Source: an uncultured Prevotella sp. (GTDB lineage: Bacteria; Bacteroidota; Bacteroidia; Bacteroidales; Bacteroidaceae). Taken from it: a stretch of 6,953 nucleotides of DNA. The translations under genes and the position numbers were made by a program. This document shows, in pieces, positions 1 through 6,813 of the stretch; within the stretch, counting starts at the first letter, position 1, and each line of letters starts with the position of its first letter. The notes under the pieces are model-generated. The model saw nothing but the letters and a program-made list of their open reading frames with translations. It made no database searches and was not told where the DNA came from. The stretch covers positions 1 through 6,953 of the forward strand of contig CALGHW010000128.1 in NCBI GenBank assembly GCA_937916075.1, in the 5' to 3' direction.

Positions 1-1
1 A

Positions 2-91
2 TTCCTTTTCCTCAAGGAACCCGTCAATGCCAAAGTCATCGTCGGGGCCTTGCTCATAACAGCTGGCAGTATGGTGATGTTATATAAGTAA
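2..91 (+). CDS. C-terminal end of a probable EamA/DMT-family membrane transporter (5' truncated by window)
   Basis: Only the last 29 codons and the TAA stop (89-91) are inside the window; the gene begins upstream. The visible peptide begins FLFLKEPVNAKV and then forms a hydrophobic stretch of about 15 residues (VIVGALLITAGSMVML) ending YK. A conserved 'EP' followed by a glycine-containing last membrane helix and a very short basic tail is typical of the C-terminus of 10-helix drug/metabolite transporters of the EamA type, where the segment is the tenth transmembrane helix. Substrate cannot be inferred. The assignment rests on a short fragment, so any other polytopic inner-membrane protein with a similar last helix remains possible. 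The gene is separated from the next one by more than 400 bases and is probably in a different transcription unit. Confidence 0.55.
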   Translation, partial: FLFLKEPVNAKVIVGALLITAGSMVMLYK

Positions 92-98
92 GCAGATG

Positions 99-390
99 TT
101 CAAAATGAATTCGAACAGTACGGTCGAGCAATGTAGCAGGTGCGTCTCACCGCACAATAATTTTGGGATATCCAGTGCTTCTTTTAATGGTATTTTTTAT
201 TACATTTATTCTTCCCAAGAAAAATAAGTTGCCTGATTACGAAGAGAAAGTTGCCTGATTTCTGGGAGAAACTTGGCAGGTTTCTCTTCGTAATCAGGCA
301 ACTTTCTCATTTCAGCCGTTTCAAACGCTCCGAAGGATGCTTTGAACGAATATGAAATATCTTTATATTAAGTAGGTTTTCAAAATGAAT
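99..390. repeat. 12-base direct repeat pair (99-110 and 379-390)
   Basis: TTCAAAATGAAT occurs in the same orientation at 99-110 and 379-390, one copy on each side of the compound repeat. Similarity extends to the left with small gaps: TATATAAGTA (81-90) precedes the first copy and TATATTAAGTA (364-374) precedes the second, and a nearby CG follows both. The left copy overlaps the end of the transporter gene. This may be a remnant of a small duplication or of an insertion that duplicated its target. The segment is AT-rich, so chance is also possible. Confidence 0.45.
226..308. repeat. Compound inverted/tandem repeat able to form two alternative long hairpins
   Basis: The arm at 226-249 (begins AAGTTGCCTGATTACG, ends AGAGAAA) is the perfect reverse complement of 281-304: a 24-bp stem with a 31-base loop. 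A second pairing uses 244-260 (GAGAAAGTTGCCTGATT) with 292-308 (perfect, 17 bp). It can enclose a 7-bp stem, 266-272 (GAGAAAC) with 280-286 (GTTTCTC), leaving symmetric 5-base internal loops. The two folds compete because 292-304 is used by both. The region also has a 22-base period: AAGTTGCCTGATT starts at 226 and 248, and a diverged unit starts at 270. On the minus strand the stem is followed by a T-rich run (ATTTTTCTT, complement of 217-225), so it might terminate leftward transcription; there is no such run on the plus strand. A dispersed intergenic repeat is the simplest explanation. Confidence 0.85.
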
Positions 391-516
391 CGCATAAATG
401 ACTTCATCAAATAGTAATCATGCTTTCAAATGCCTCTACGCTCTTTTTCACCGCCACTTAGCCACGACTTACAGCTTTTTAACCCCTAAGAGCACTGCTA
501 TTCGGGATTTTTTGCC

Positions 517-524
517 TACTTTTG
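517..524 (+). promoter_or_regulatory. Putative Bacteroidota sigma-A type promoter (-7 box) for the esterase-dnaG run
   Basis: TACTTTTG matches the Bacteroidota -7 consensus TAnnTTTG exactly. At the expected distance upstream (about 494-497) the sequence is ACTG, only a partial match to the -33 TTTG element, so the upstream box is weak. Transcription would begin near 530, giving a leader of roughly 35 A-rich bases before the ATG at 567. This placement argues against the longer reading frame that opens with TTG at 522, because that codon lies inside the promoter box. Confidence 0.6.
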
Positions 525-566
525 CACTTTGATAATAACAACAACGAGAAACAAGCAAATAACACA

Positions 567-2186
567 ATGAAAAGACTACTCTCTACTATCGCAATCATCA
601 GTGCCTCCGCACAAATGGCCTTCAGCCAGGCACCCAAGCCGGTGGCCGACGTCAACGGTGTGGTGGACAACACGCCCGACAGCATCGCCAAAGCACTCAT
701 GGCACGCCCCAAACCGGGGTCATCACGCAAGGGCAACAACCCCGTGCTCTTCCTTATCGGCAACTCCACCATGCGCAACGGAACGCTGGGCAACGGAAAC
801 AACGGACAATGGGGATGGGGCTATTTTGAACATAAGTATTTCGACAACAACAAGATAACAGTAGAAAACCAGGCCTTAGGCGGCATGAGCAGCCGCACCT
901 TCTACAACGCTCTCTGGCCCGACATCCGCAAGGCGCTCAAACCGGGCGACTGGGTCATCGTCTCGATAGGACACAACGACAACGGACCCTATGACAGCGG
1001 ACGCGCACGGGCTACCATTCCCGGAGCCGGACACGACTCGCTCGTGGTAACTATCAAGGAGACCGGCAAACAGGAAACGGTATATACCTACGGCGGATAC
1101 ATGCGCAAATATATCGAGGACATACGCCGGGCCGGGGCTAACCCTATCCTGATGTCGCTCACGCCCCGCGACGCTTACGATGACAAGGGAAAAATCGTGC
1201 GCAAGCCTCATAGCCAGTGGCTGGCCGAGGTGTCACGGGAGACGGGCGTGCCCTATATCGACCTGAACGAGATTTCGGGACGCAAGCTCGACAGCTACGG
1301 ACGCTGGAAGGAGAGCTACCACTTCTATAAGGACCATATCCACACATCGCTCTTCGGCGCTGAAATGAACGCACGCTCGGCCGCAGAAGGACTGGCTGAG
1401 TCGACCGACCCGAAGCTGCGCCCCCTGCAGGCCATGATGAAGGACCTCACCCTGCCCACCGTCAGCGTGAAGCGTGAGGAGGGAAAGCCCGTGGTGTTTA
1501 TCACCGGCGACTCTACCGTGAAGAACGAGGACAAGGATGAGGACGGCATGTGGGGATGGGGCTCACAGGCCTACACCGTGTTCAACAAGAAGAAAATCAC
1601 CTGCGTGAACTGTGCCAAGGCCGGACGCTCCACACGCACCTACCTGAAAGAGGGACGCTGGGACCAGGTGTACAACTCGCTCCAAAAGGGCGACTATGTG
1701 CTCATCCAGTTTGGCCACAATGACATCGGCCCCATCGACAGCCAGAAAATGCGCGGCACCATTCCCGGAACCTCCGACTCCACACATGTATATAAGATGA
1801 AGGACTCGGGACGCTACGAACTGGTGTATACCTTCGGCTGGTACCTGAAGAAGTTTATCCAGGACGTGCGCGAAAAGGGAGCCACACCTATCCTCGTGTC
1901 GCTCACGCCGCGTAACGAGTGGAAGGACGGCAAGATAGAACGCCGCAACGACAGCTACGGCAAGTGGTACCGACAGGTGGCCGAGGAGACGGGCTGCGAG
2001 TTTGTGGACCTGCACAACATCACCGCCGACTACTACGACAAGAAGTGTGGCAGCAAGGAGAAAGCCATGAAGTACTATAAGCGTGACCACACCCACTCGT
2101 CGCTGCTCGGCGCGCGGGTCAACGCCAAGAGCATCGCCAAAGGACTGAAAAAAATCAAGAGCCCGCTGGCGAAATACTTAAAATAA
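567..2186 (+). CDS. Secreted protein with two tandem SGNH/GDSL esterase domains (CE12 rhamnogalacturonan acetylesterase-like)
   Basis: The 539-residue protein probably removes acetyl esters from pectin-type polysaccharide (rhamnogalacturonan) outside the cytoplasm. A signal peptide covers about residues 1-20 (MKRLL, hydrophobic core, AFS/QA). Domain 1 spans about 58-278: block I G65-N66-S67-T68, block II around G105, block III G135-H-N137-D, and D256-H-I-H259. Domain 2 spans about 308-527: G314-D-S316-T, G353-R-S, G383-H-N385-D and D507-H-T-H510. Both therefore keep the nucleophile Ser, oxyanion Gly/Asn and Asp/His pair; domain 1 has GNS where most members have GDS. Both share R-x-TIPG and SLTPR segments, pointing to internal duplication. 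Single-domain CE12 enzymes are usually about 230-260 residues. The ATG at 567 is preferred over the in-frame TTG at 522, which would put 15 Asn-rich residues before the signal peptide. Exact substrate is inferred. Confidence 0.85.
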   Translation: MKRLLSTIAIISASAQMAFSQAPKPVADVNGVVDNTPDSIAKALMARPKPGSSRKGNNPVLFLIGNSTMRNGTLGNGNNGQWGWGYFEHKYFDNNKITVENQALGGMSSRTFYNALWPDIRKALKPGDWVIVSIGHNDNGPYDSGRARATIPGAGHDSLVVTIKETGKQETVYTYGGYMRKYIEDIRRAGANPILMSLTPRDAYDDKGKIVRKPHSQWLAEVSRETGVPYIDLNEISGRKLDSYGRWKESYHFYKDHIHTSLFGAEMNARSAAEGLAESTDPKLRPLQAMMKDLTLPTVSVKREEGKPVVFITGDSTVKNEDKDEDGMWGWGSQAYTVFNKKKITCVNCAKAGRSTRTYLKEGRWDQVYNSLQKGDYVLIQFGHNDIGPIDSQKMRGTIPGTSDSTHVYKMKDSGRYELVYTFGWYLKKFIQDVREKGATPILVSLTPRNEWKDGKIERRNDSYGKWYRQVAEETGCEFVDLHNITADYYDKKCGSKEKAMKYYKRDHTHSSLLGARVNAKSIAKGLKKIKSPLAKYLK

Positions 2187-2192
2187 AGAAGA

Positions 2193-4184
2193 ATGATAGA
2201 CCGAGCGACCATAGACCGAATCATGGATGCCGCCAACATCGTGGATGTGGTGTCCGAGTTTGTTCACCTCCGCAAAGCGGGGGTGAACTATAAAGGTCTG
2301 TGCCCCTTCCATGACGACAAGACCCCGTCGTTCATGGTGTCGCCGGCCAAGGGCATCTGCCACTGCTTTGCCTGCGGAAAGGGAGGCAACGCCGTCAAGT
2401 TCATCATGGAACACGAACAGATGACGTATCCTGAGGCACTGAAGTGGCTGGCCAACAAATATAATATAGAGGTCAAGGAGCGGGAGCTCACCGACGACGA
2501 ACAGCGGGAGCAGAGCGAGCGCGAGAGCATGTTTATCGTCAACGAGTGGGCCAAGAACTATTTCACCGACCTGCTCAACAACAACGTGGACGGACAGGCT
2601 ATCGGCAAGCAATATTTCCGCAGCCGCGGATTCCGGGATGACATCATCGCCAAGTTTCACCTGGGCTACGCCTTGCCCCAAAGAGACGCCCTGTCTGCCG
2701 TCGCTCTGAGCAAAGGCTACAAGGAGGAGTACCTGGTCAAGACGGGACTCTGCTACCGCAAGGACTCGGGCGAACTGGTGGACCGCTATGCCGGACGGGT
2801 CATCTTCCCGTGGTTCAACGTGAGCGGAAAGGTGTGCGCCTTTGGCGGACGACTGCTCGACTCGCGCACCAAGGGCGTGCAGCAGAAGTATGTCAACTCG
2901 CCCGAATCGGACATCTACCACAAGGACCACGAACTATACGGACTCTACCAGGCCAAACGGGCCATCGTCAAGGAGGACCGGGTGTTCATGGTAGAGGGAT
3001 ATACCGACGTCATCTCCATGCACCAGTGTGGTATCGAGAACGTGGTGGCCAACTCGGGCACAGCCTTGAGCTATCACCAAATCAGACTGCTCCGGCGGTT
3101 TACGTCGAACATCGTGCTGCTCTACGACGGTGACGAGGCCGGCATCCATGCCGCCATGCGAGGCACCGACATGCTACTCGGAGAGGGTATGAACATCAAA
3201 GTGCTCGTATTGCCCGACGGCGACGACCCCGACAGCTTCTCCAAAAAGCACGACGCCAACACCTTCCGCAACTATATCGAACAACACCAGACGGACTTTA
3301 TCCGCTTCAAGACAGACCAACTGCTGAGGGGAGTCACCGACCCCATCAAGCGGTCGGAGGCTATCAGCAGCATCGTGAAAAGTGTGTCGGTCATCCCTGA
3401 CCAAATCACCCGCGACACTTATCTTCATGAGTGCTCCAACACGCTTCAGATAGGCGAACAGACGCTCATCAGCACGATGAACCACTTTATCCGCAACGCC
3501 AAAGAGGAAAAGGCCAAAGAAGCCGAGCGACTGAAGCGACAACAAAGCGGACAGCAACTGCCACCCGACAACCCGCCCGAAGAATGGGACCTGCCCGCAC
3601 AACCTCCACAACCGACACTGATAGGACTCCACACCGTGGCCCAACAGACGTCTGACGTGGAGCGGCTGCTCATCCAAAACATCGTACGACATGGGGAAGA
3701 GATTATCTTCAGAGACTTGGAGACTGAGGACGGACAGACCATCCACCTCAATGTGGCGCAATATATAGACTACGACCTGGGACAGGACGGACTGCACTTC
3801 AGCAACAAACTGTTTAACCAGATACTAACGGAGGCAGTGGAGCACAGCAACGACCCGGACTTCAAGGCCGAGCCTTACTTCATGCACCACCCGGACATCA
3901 ACATCAGCACACTGGCCGCCAAACTGGCCATCAACGAGTATCAGCTGAGCCGAAGCCTGGAGATAGAGCACAAGGAGGAGACCCTGCGACAACAGGTGCA
4001 ACACCTCATCCTCGACTTCCGGAAGGACATCGTGAGGCAGCGGCTCAAGGATATCCAGCAACAACTGCGACAGGCCGGCACCGATATGGAGCGCATCAAG
4101 CAACTCATGCAGGAATACAAGGAGACACAGCAAATCAGAGACGTGCTGGCCAAACAAACGGGCAACGACATCATCGTCAACTGA
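2193..4184 (+). CDS. dnaG: DNA primase DnaG
   Basis: This primase makes the short RNA primers for lagging-strand replication and works with the replicative helicase DnaB. The 663-residue product has the expected order. The N-terminal CHC2 zinc-binding domain (about 1-100) has ligands C37, H40, C58 and C61 in CPFH...CFACGKGG. The catalytic core (about 120-370) contains the basic RVIFPWFN-GKVCAFGGR segment (202-220), and its TOPRIM fold shows E268-GYTD272 and metal-binding D312-G-D314, followed by D345-P-D347. A charged, Gln/Pro-rich linker lies at about 434-475. The C-terminal region (about 480-663) is helical and should be the DnaB-binding part, but it is too divergent to check by eye. The start gives the standard distance to the zinc motif. 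Only six bases separate it from the esterase stop codon. An extra Cys56 sits two residues before C58. Length is within the usual 580-680 range. Confidence 0.97.
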   Translation: MIDRATIDRIMDAANIVDVVSEFVHLRKAGVNYKGLCPFHDDKTPSFMVSPAKGICHCFACGKGGNAVKFIMEHEQMTYPEALKWLANKYNIEVKERELTDDEQREQSERESMFIVNEWAKNYFTDLLNNNVDGQAIGKQYFRSRGFRDDIIAKFHLGYALPQRDALSAVALSKGYKEEYLVKTGLCYRKDSGELVDRYAGRVIFPWFNVSGKVCAFGGRLLDSRTKGVQQKYVNSPESDIYHKDHELYGLYQAKRAIVKEDRVFMVEGYTDVISMHQCGIENVVANSGTALSYHQIRLLRRFTSNIVLLYDGDEAGIHAAMRGTDMLLGEGMNIKVLVLPDGDDPDSFSKKHDANTFRNYIEQHQTDFIRFKTDQLLRGVTDPIKRSEAISSIVKSVSVIPDQITRDTYLHECSNTLQIGEQTLISTMNHFIRNAKEEKAKEAERLKRQQSGQQLPPDNPPEEWDLPAQPPQPTLIGLHTVAQQTSDVERLLIQNIVRHGEEIIFRDLETEDGQTIHLNVAQYIDYDLGQDGLHFSNKLFNQILTEAVEHSNDPDFKAEPYFMHHPDINISTLAAKLAINEYQLSRSLEIEHKEETLRQQVQHLILDFRKDIVRQRLKDIQQQLRQAGTDMERIKQLMQEYKETQQIRDVLAKQTGNDIIVN

Positions 4185-4232
4185 CACACGCCGCCTCACA
4201 CGGACGCATCGATAACACTTTTACAACAAGAT

Positions 4233-4565
4233 ATGTACTATATACAAAAGACTTTGGAGATATCAGCGAGCCACCGCCTGGTACTCGACTACGAGAGCAA
4301 GTGCAGCCAACTGCACGGACACAACTGGCGCATCACCATCTTCTGCAAGGCACGCACGCTCAACGCCAACGGCATGGTGTGTGACTTTACAGAGGTGAAA
4401 AAAAATATACACGGCTACCTGGATCATGGCAACCTCAACGAACTGCTGCCTTTCAACCCCACAGCCGAGAATATTGCGCGATGGTGCACTGAACAGATTC
4501 CCACCTGCTACAAAGCAACCGTGCAGGAGAGCGAGGGTAACATCGCCACGTATGAAGAAGAGTGA
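4233..4565 (+). CDS. queD: 6-carboxy-5,6,7,8-tetrahydropterin synthase QueD
   Basis: QueD converts 7,8-dihydroneopterin triphosphate to 6-carboxytetrahydropterin, the first committed step of 7-deazaguanine (preQ0/queuosine) synthesis in the cytoplasm. The 110-residue protein shows the three zinc-binding histidines, H14 (SASHRL), H28 and H30 (LHGHNW). It has the catalytic cysteine C24 four residues before H28, the D64-H65 pair in LDHGNLNEL, and E99 in VQESEGN, matching the catalytic and pterin-anchoring positions of the PTPS/QueD family. It is slightly shorter than the roughly 120-residue E. coli protein. The Cys preceding the HGH motif and the adjoining queE support QueD rather than mammalian-type PTPS. 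It follows dnaG by 48 bases, with an A/T-rich leader and no obvious Shine-Dalgarno sequence. Confidence 0.93.
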   Translation: MYYIQKTLEISASHRLVLDYESKCSQLHGHNWRITIFCKARTLNANGMVCDFTEVKKNIHGYLDHGNLNELLPFNPTAENIARWCTEQIPTCYKATVQESEGNIATYEEE

Positions 4566-4606
4566 AAAGACTAACGTTTAATTCTTAAAAATTCAACTGG
4601 ACAAGG

Positions 4607-5185
4607 GTGCGTATCAACGAAATTTTTTACTCACTGCAAGGCGAGGGACGCAACACCGGACGGGCAGCCGTATTCATCCGCTTCTCGGGATGCAACCTGA
4701 AGTGCCCGTTCTGTGACACCGACTTCTTTGCTTACCAGGAGATGTCGGTCGAGGAGATTATCGACGCCATCAGTCATTACCCCTCGCATTTTGTCGTGCT
4801 CACCGGCGGCGAGCCTACCTTGCAGATAGACCGAAACTTTGTGGAGGTACTCCACACGTATGGCTATGAAGTGGCCATCGAGACCAACGGCACACGCCGT
4901 GTGCCTGACAACATCGACTGGGTGACGGTGTCGCCCAAGGCCGCTTTTGTGGGCGACTCAGGAAAGATAGCTGTCAAAGAGTGTGACGAACTGAAATGTG
5001 TGTTCGACAACCACCATCCCGTCGACGACTATGGCATACAGGCACACTACCGCTATCTGCAACCGTGTGACACAGGCGACCCACAAAAGAACCGGCTCAT
5101 CAACCAGGCCTGCTATGACTATATTCTCCAACACCCTGAATGGCGCCTGTCGCTGCAGACCCACAAGATGATAGGATTCAGGTAA
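4607..5185 (+). CDS. queE: 7-carboxy-7-deazaguanine synthase QueE (radical SAM)
   Basis: QueE is a radical S-adenosylmethionine enzyme that contracts the ring of 6-carboxytetrahydropterin to 7-carboxy-7-deazaguanine, using the product of QueD encoded just upstream. The 192-residue protein opens with INEIFYSLQGEG, the family hallmark. It carries the [4Fe-4S] motif C29-x3-C33-x2-C36 (GCNLKCPFCDTDF), the SAM-contacting TGGEP (66-70), ETNGT (92-96), SPK (109-111), and ends LSLQTHKMIGFR. The start is a GTG at 4607. It is the only reasonable choice because an in-frame TAA lies at 4586-4588 with no start codon between, and the conserved N-terminus begins at residue 3. The gap from queD is 41 bases, and co-transcription is likely. 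The next pathway genes, queC and queF, are not in the window. Confidence 0.95.
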   Translation: MRINEIFYSLQGEGRNTGRAAVFIRFSGCNLKCPFCDTDFFAYQEMSVEEIIDAISHYPSHFVVLTGGEPTLQIDRNFVEVLHTYGYEVAIETNGTRRVPDNIDWVTVSPKAAFVGDSGKIAVKECDELKCVFDNHHPVDDYGIQAHYRYLQPCDTGDPQKNRLINQACYDYILQHPEWRLSLQTHKMIGFR

Positions 5186-5191
5186 AGGGTA

Positions 5192-5209
5192 ATTCTAAAG
5201 TATTAGAAT
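5192..5209. repeat. Small perfect AT-rich palindrome between queE and the cardiolipin synthase gene
   Basis: ATTCTAA (5192-5198) and TTAGAAT (5203-5209) are perfect reverse complements separated by AGTA. The site starts 6 bases after the queE stop and ends 10 bases before the next ATG. The stem is short, AT-rich and not followed by a T run, so it is not a convincing terminator. It could be an operator-like site or simply chance. Confidence 0.4.
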
Positions 5210-5219
5210 GTAGAAGACG

Positions 5220-6644
5220 ATGCACGGCATATATCTGATATTCGTAATCCTATACGAGATAATCGTGATTCTGACGATTATCCACGTACTGATGGACAAC
5301 CGGCAACCGGCCAAGACCATGGCCTGGGCACTGGTGATATATTTCGTGCCCTTTGTCGGCATCCTCTTCTATGTCTTCTTCGGTATCAACACCCGCAAGG
5401 AACGAATGGTCAGCGAGCGCAGCCTGAACCAACTGAGCAAACGCTCGATGCTGGAGTTTGTGGAACAACGCAACCTCCAGGTATCGCCGGCCGAGAAACA
5501 GATGGTGGAACTCTTCGTCAACCAAAACTTCGCCCTGCCCTTCAAGGACAATGAGGTAGACATCTATACCGACGGCTACCAGTATGTGCCGGCCCTGCTG
5601 AAGGCTATCCATGAGGCCCGCAACCATATCCATGTGGACCTCTATATCTTCACGGACGACGCTTTGGGCCGGCTGGTGGCCGACGCACTCATCGACAAGG
5701 CAAAGGACGGCGTGGAGGTGCGCGTGATATACGACGACGTGGGGTGCTGGAACGTGAAACACCACTTCTTCGAGCGGATGCGCGAAGAGGGCATCGAGGT
5801 CAGCCCGTTCCTGCCCGTGCGCTTCCCATCGTTCACCAGCAAGGTAAACTACCGCAACCACCGCAAGATTATCGTCATCGACGGACTGGTGGGATTTATC
5901 GGTGGCATGAACATCGCCGACCGGTATGTCAAAGGGGCCGGCGGACAGCCGTGGCGCGACACCATGCTCCGCATCCGGGGTGGCGCTGTCTACGGCCTGC
6001 AGCGGGCCTTTCTCATCGACTGGTACTTCGTGGACCGCACCCTCATCTCCAACCGCCGCTATTATCCACCCATAGCAGGTGTCATGCCCAACGACTGCGT
6101 GGCCCAGATTGTCACCAGTAGCCCCATCACGCCCTACCCGGAAATCATGCAAGGCTATGTGCGCCTCATCTTGGCCGCACGCCACTATGTCTATATCGAG
6201 ACCCCTTACTTCCTGCCCACCGAGCCAGTGCTCTTTGCCTTGAAGACCGCAGCCTTAGGCGGCATCGACATCCGTATCATCGTACCCAGCCAGAGCGACG
6301 CCCGCTTTGTGGAATGGGCCAGCCGGTCTTACCTGCGGGAGATGGTGCAAGCCGGTGTCAAGGTGTATCTCTACCAGGCGGGCTTCCTGCATAGCAAGCT
6401 GCTGGTGAGCGACGACACACTGGCCTCCTGCGGCTCCACCAATGTGGACTTCCGCAGTTTTGAGAACAACTTCGAGAGCAACGCCTTTTTCTACGACTCG
6501 TCTACCGCCCTGCGCCTGAAGGCCATCTTTGAGGATGACCTGACCCACACCCGGCCGCTCAGCGACATCCGGAGAAGGATGCACCCCAGCTTTAGCATGC
6601 GCCTGTGGGAAAGTCTCACACGCCTGCTCTCACCGCTGTTTTAA
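5220..6644 (+). CDS. cls: Cardiolipin synthase (phospholipase D family, ClsA-like)
   Basis: This inner-membrane enzyme is expected to join two phosphatidylglycerol molecules into cardiolipin and glycerol. The 474-residue length is close to E. coli ClsA (486). Two N-terminal transmembrane helices (about 3-24 and 33-54) separated by DNRQPAKT form the PLDc_N membrane anchor. Two phospholipase D catalytic motifs follow. The first is H214-R-K216-x4-D221 in NHRKIIVIDG, with the trailing GGMN, and the second is H391-S-K393-x4-D398 in FLHSKLLVSD, with GSTNVDFRS after it. Both HKD motifs are intact, and an ETPYFLPTE segment lies at 327-335, as in other cardiolipin synthases. The protein ends at a hydrophobic Leu-rich tail (LTRLLSPLF). 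The ATG at 5220 opens directly into the first helix. It follows queE by 34 bases and may share its transcript, though no functional link to queuosine is evident. Related PLD-family phosphatidyltransferases are the only realistic alternative. Confidence 0.93.
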   Translation: MHGIYLIFVILYEIIVILTIIHVLMDNRQPAKTMAWALVIYFVPFVGILFYVFFGINTRKERMVSERSLNQLSKRSMLEFVEQRNLQVSPAEKQMVELFVNQNFALPFKDNEVDIYTDGYQYVPALLKAIHEARNHIHVDLYIFTDDALGRLVADALIDKAKDGVEVRVIYDDVGCWNVKHHFFERMREEGIEVSPFLPVRFPSFTSKVNYRNHRKIIVIDGLVGFIGGMNIADRYVKGAGGQPWRDTMLRIRGGAVYGLQRAFLIDWYFVDRTLISNRRYYPPIAGVMPNDCVAQIVTSSPITPYPEIMQGYVRLILAARHYVYIETPYFLPTEPVLFALKTAALGGIDIRIIVPSQSDARFVEWASRSYLREMVQAGVKVYLYQAGFLHSKLLVSDDTLASCGSTNVDFRSFENNFESNAFFYDSSTALRLKAIFEDDLTHTRPLSDIRRRMHPSFSMRLWESLTRLLSPLF

Positions 6645-6716
6645 ACATTCATCGTCCCGACAGGAATGACACGATGATGCGATTCACTGAAGAAAATAGG
6701 CTGTTTGCTGATTTTT

Positions 6717-6748
6717 TTTGCTTGTTACCTGTCCTTTTTATACCTTTG
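6717..6748 (+). promoter_or_regulatory. Bacteroidota sigma-A type promoter for the 3' secreted-protein gene
   Basis: TTTG at 6717-6720 and TACCTTTG at 6741-6748 match the -33 (TTTG) and -7 (TAnnTTTG) boxes of Bacteroidota promoters, with a 20-base spacer. Transcription would start near 6754 and give a leader of about 60 A-rich bases before the ATG at 6814. The good match implies that the downstream gene is transcribed independently of the dnaG-queDE-cls run. Confidence 0.75.
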
Positions 6749-6813
6749 CAGCCAAGAACAACGAGAAAAGTCAATCACAAAGGCAACACTTTAATCAAAG
6801 AAAGGCAGAGAAG

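Larger units (their letters stand above)
92..516. other. AT-rich intergenic region without a convincing gene
   Basis: This stretch of about 425 bases separates the transporter gene from the esterase gene and is visibly AT-richer than its neighbours. I see no ORF with a recognisable domain. The longest small plus-strand frame I followed (96-227, 43 codons) has no family resemblance and AT-rich codons. The notable content is the compound inverted/tandem repeat at 226-308 and a 12-base direct repeat (99-110 and 379-390). Smaller imperfect palindromes occur at 97-117 (TGTTC/GAACA) and 209-221 (TTCTT-CCC-AAGAA). No tRNA-like or recognised riboswitch structure was seen. A clear intrinsic terminator for the upstream gene (GC-rich stem followed directly by a T run) was not found on the plus strand. 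Confidence 0.7.

Noticed and set aside
96..227. Small plus-strand frame of 43 codons just after the transporter stop
   Set aside because: No recognisable domain, AT-rich codon use unlike neighbouring genes, no clear start signal, and it ends inside the hairpin repeat.
522..566. Upstream extension of the esterase gene starting with TTG at 522
   Set aside because: The TTG lies inside the TACTTTTG promoter box, and the extension would add an Asn-rich stretch in front of a good signal peptide. ATG at 567 is the better start.
2178..2930. Minus-strand open frame of 250 codons opposite dnaG
   Set aside because: It is antisense to strongly conserved primase sequence, has a valine/leucine/histidine-rich composition typical of a reverse reading of a GC-rich gene, and resembles no family.
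5250..6185. Minus-strand open frame of 311 codons opposite the cardiolipin synthase gene
   Set aside because: Same reasoning: the plus strand carries intact HKD motifs, while the reverse frame is a low-information His/Val/Asp-rich shadow.
873..6265. 14-base match GCCTTAGGCGGCAT at 873-886 and 6252-6265
   Set aside because: Both copies lie inside genes and encode the peptide ALGG in ordinary catalytic-protein contexts; most likely coincidence of codon choice.
6649..6677. Possible terminator after cls (TCATCGT with ACGATGA, 15-base loop)
   Set aside because: The stem is only 7 bp and no T run follows directly; the T run at 6712-6719 is 35 bases away and belongs to the promoter region.
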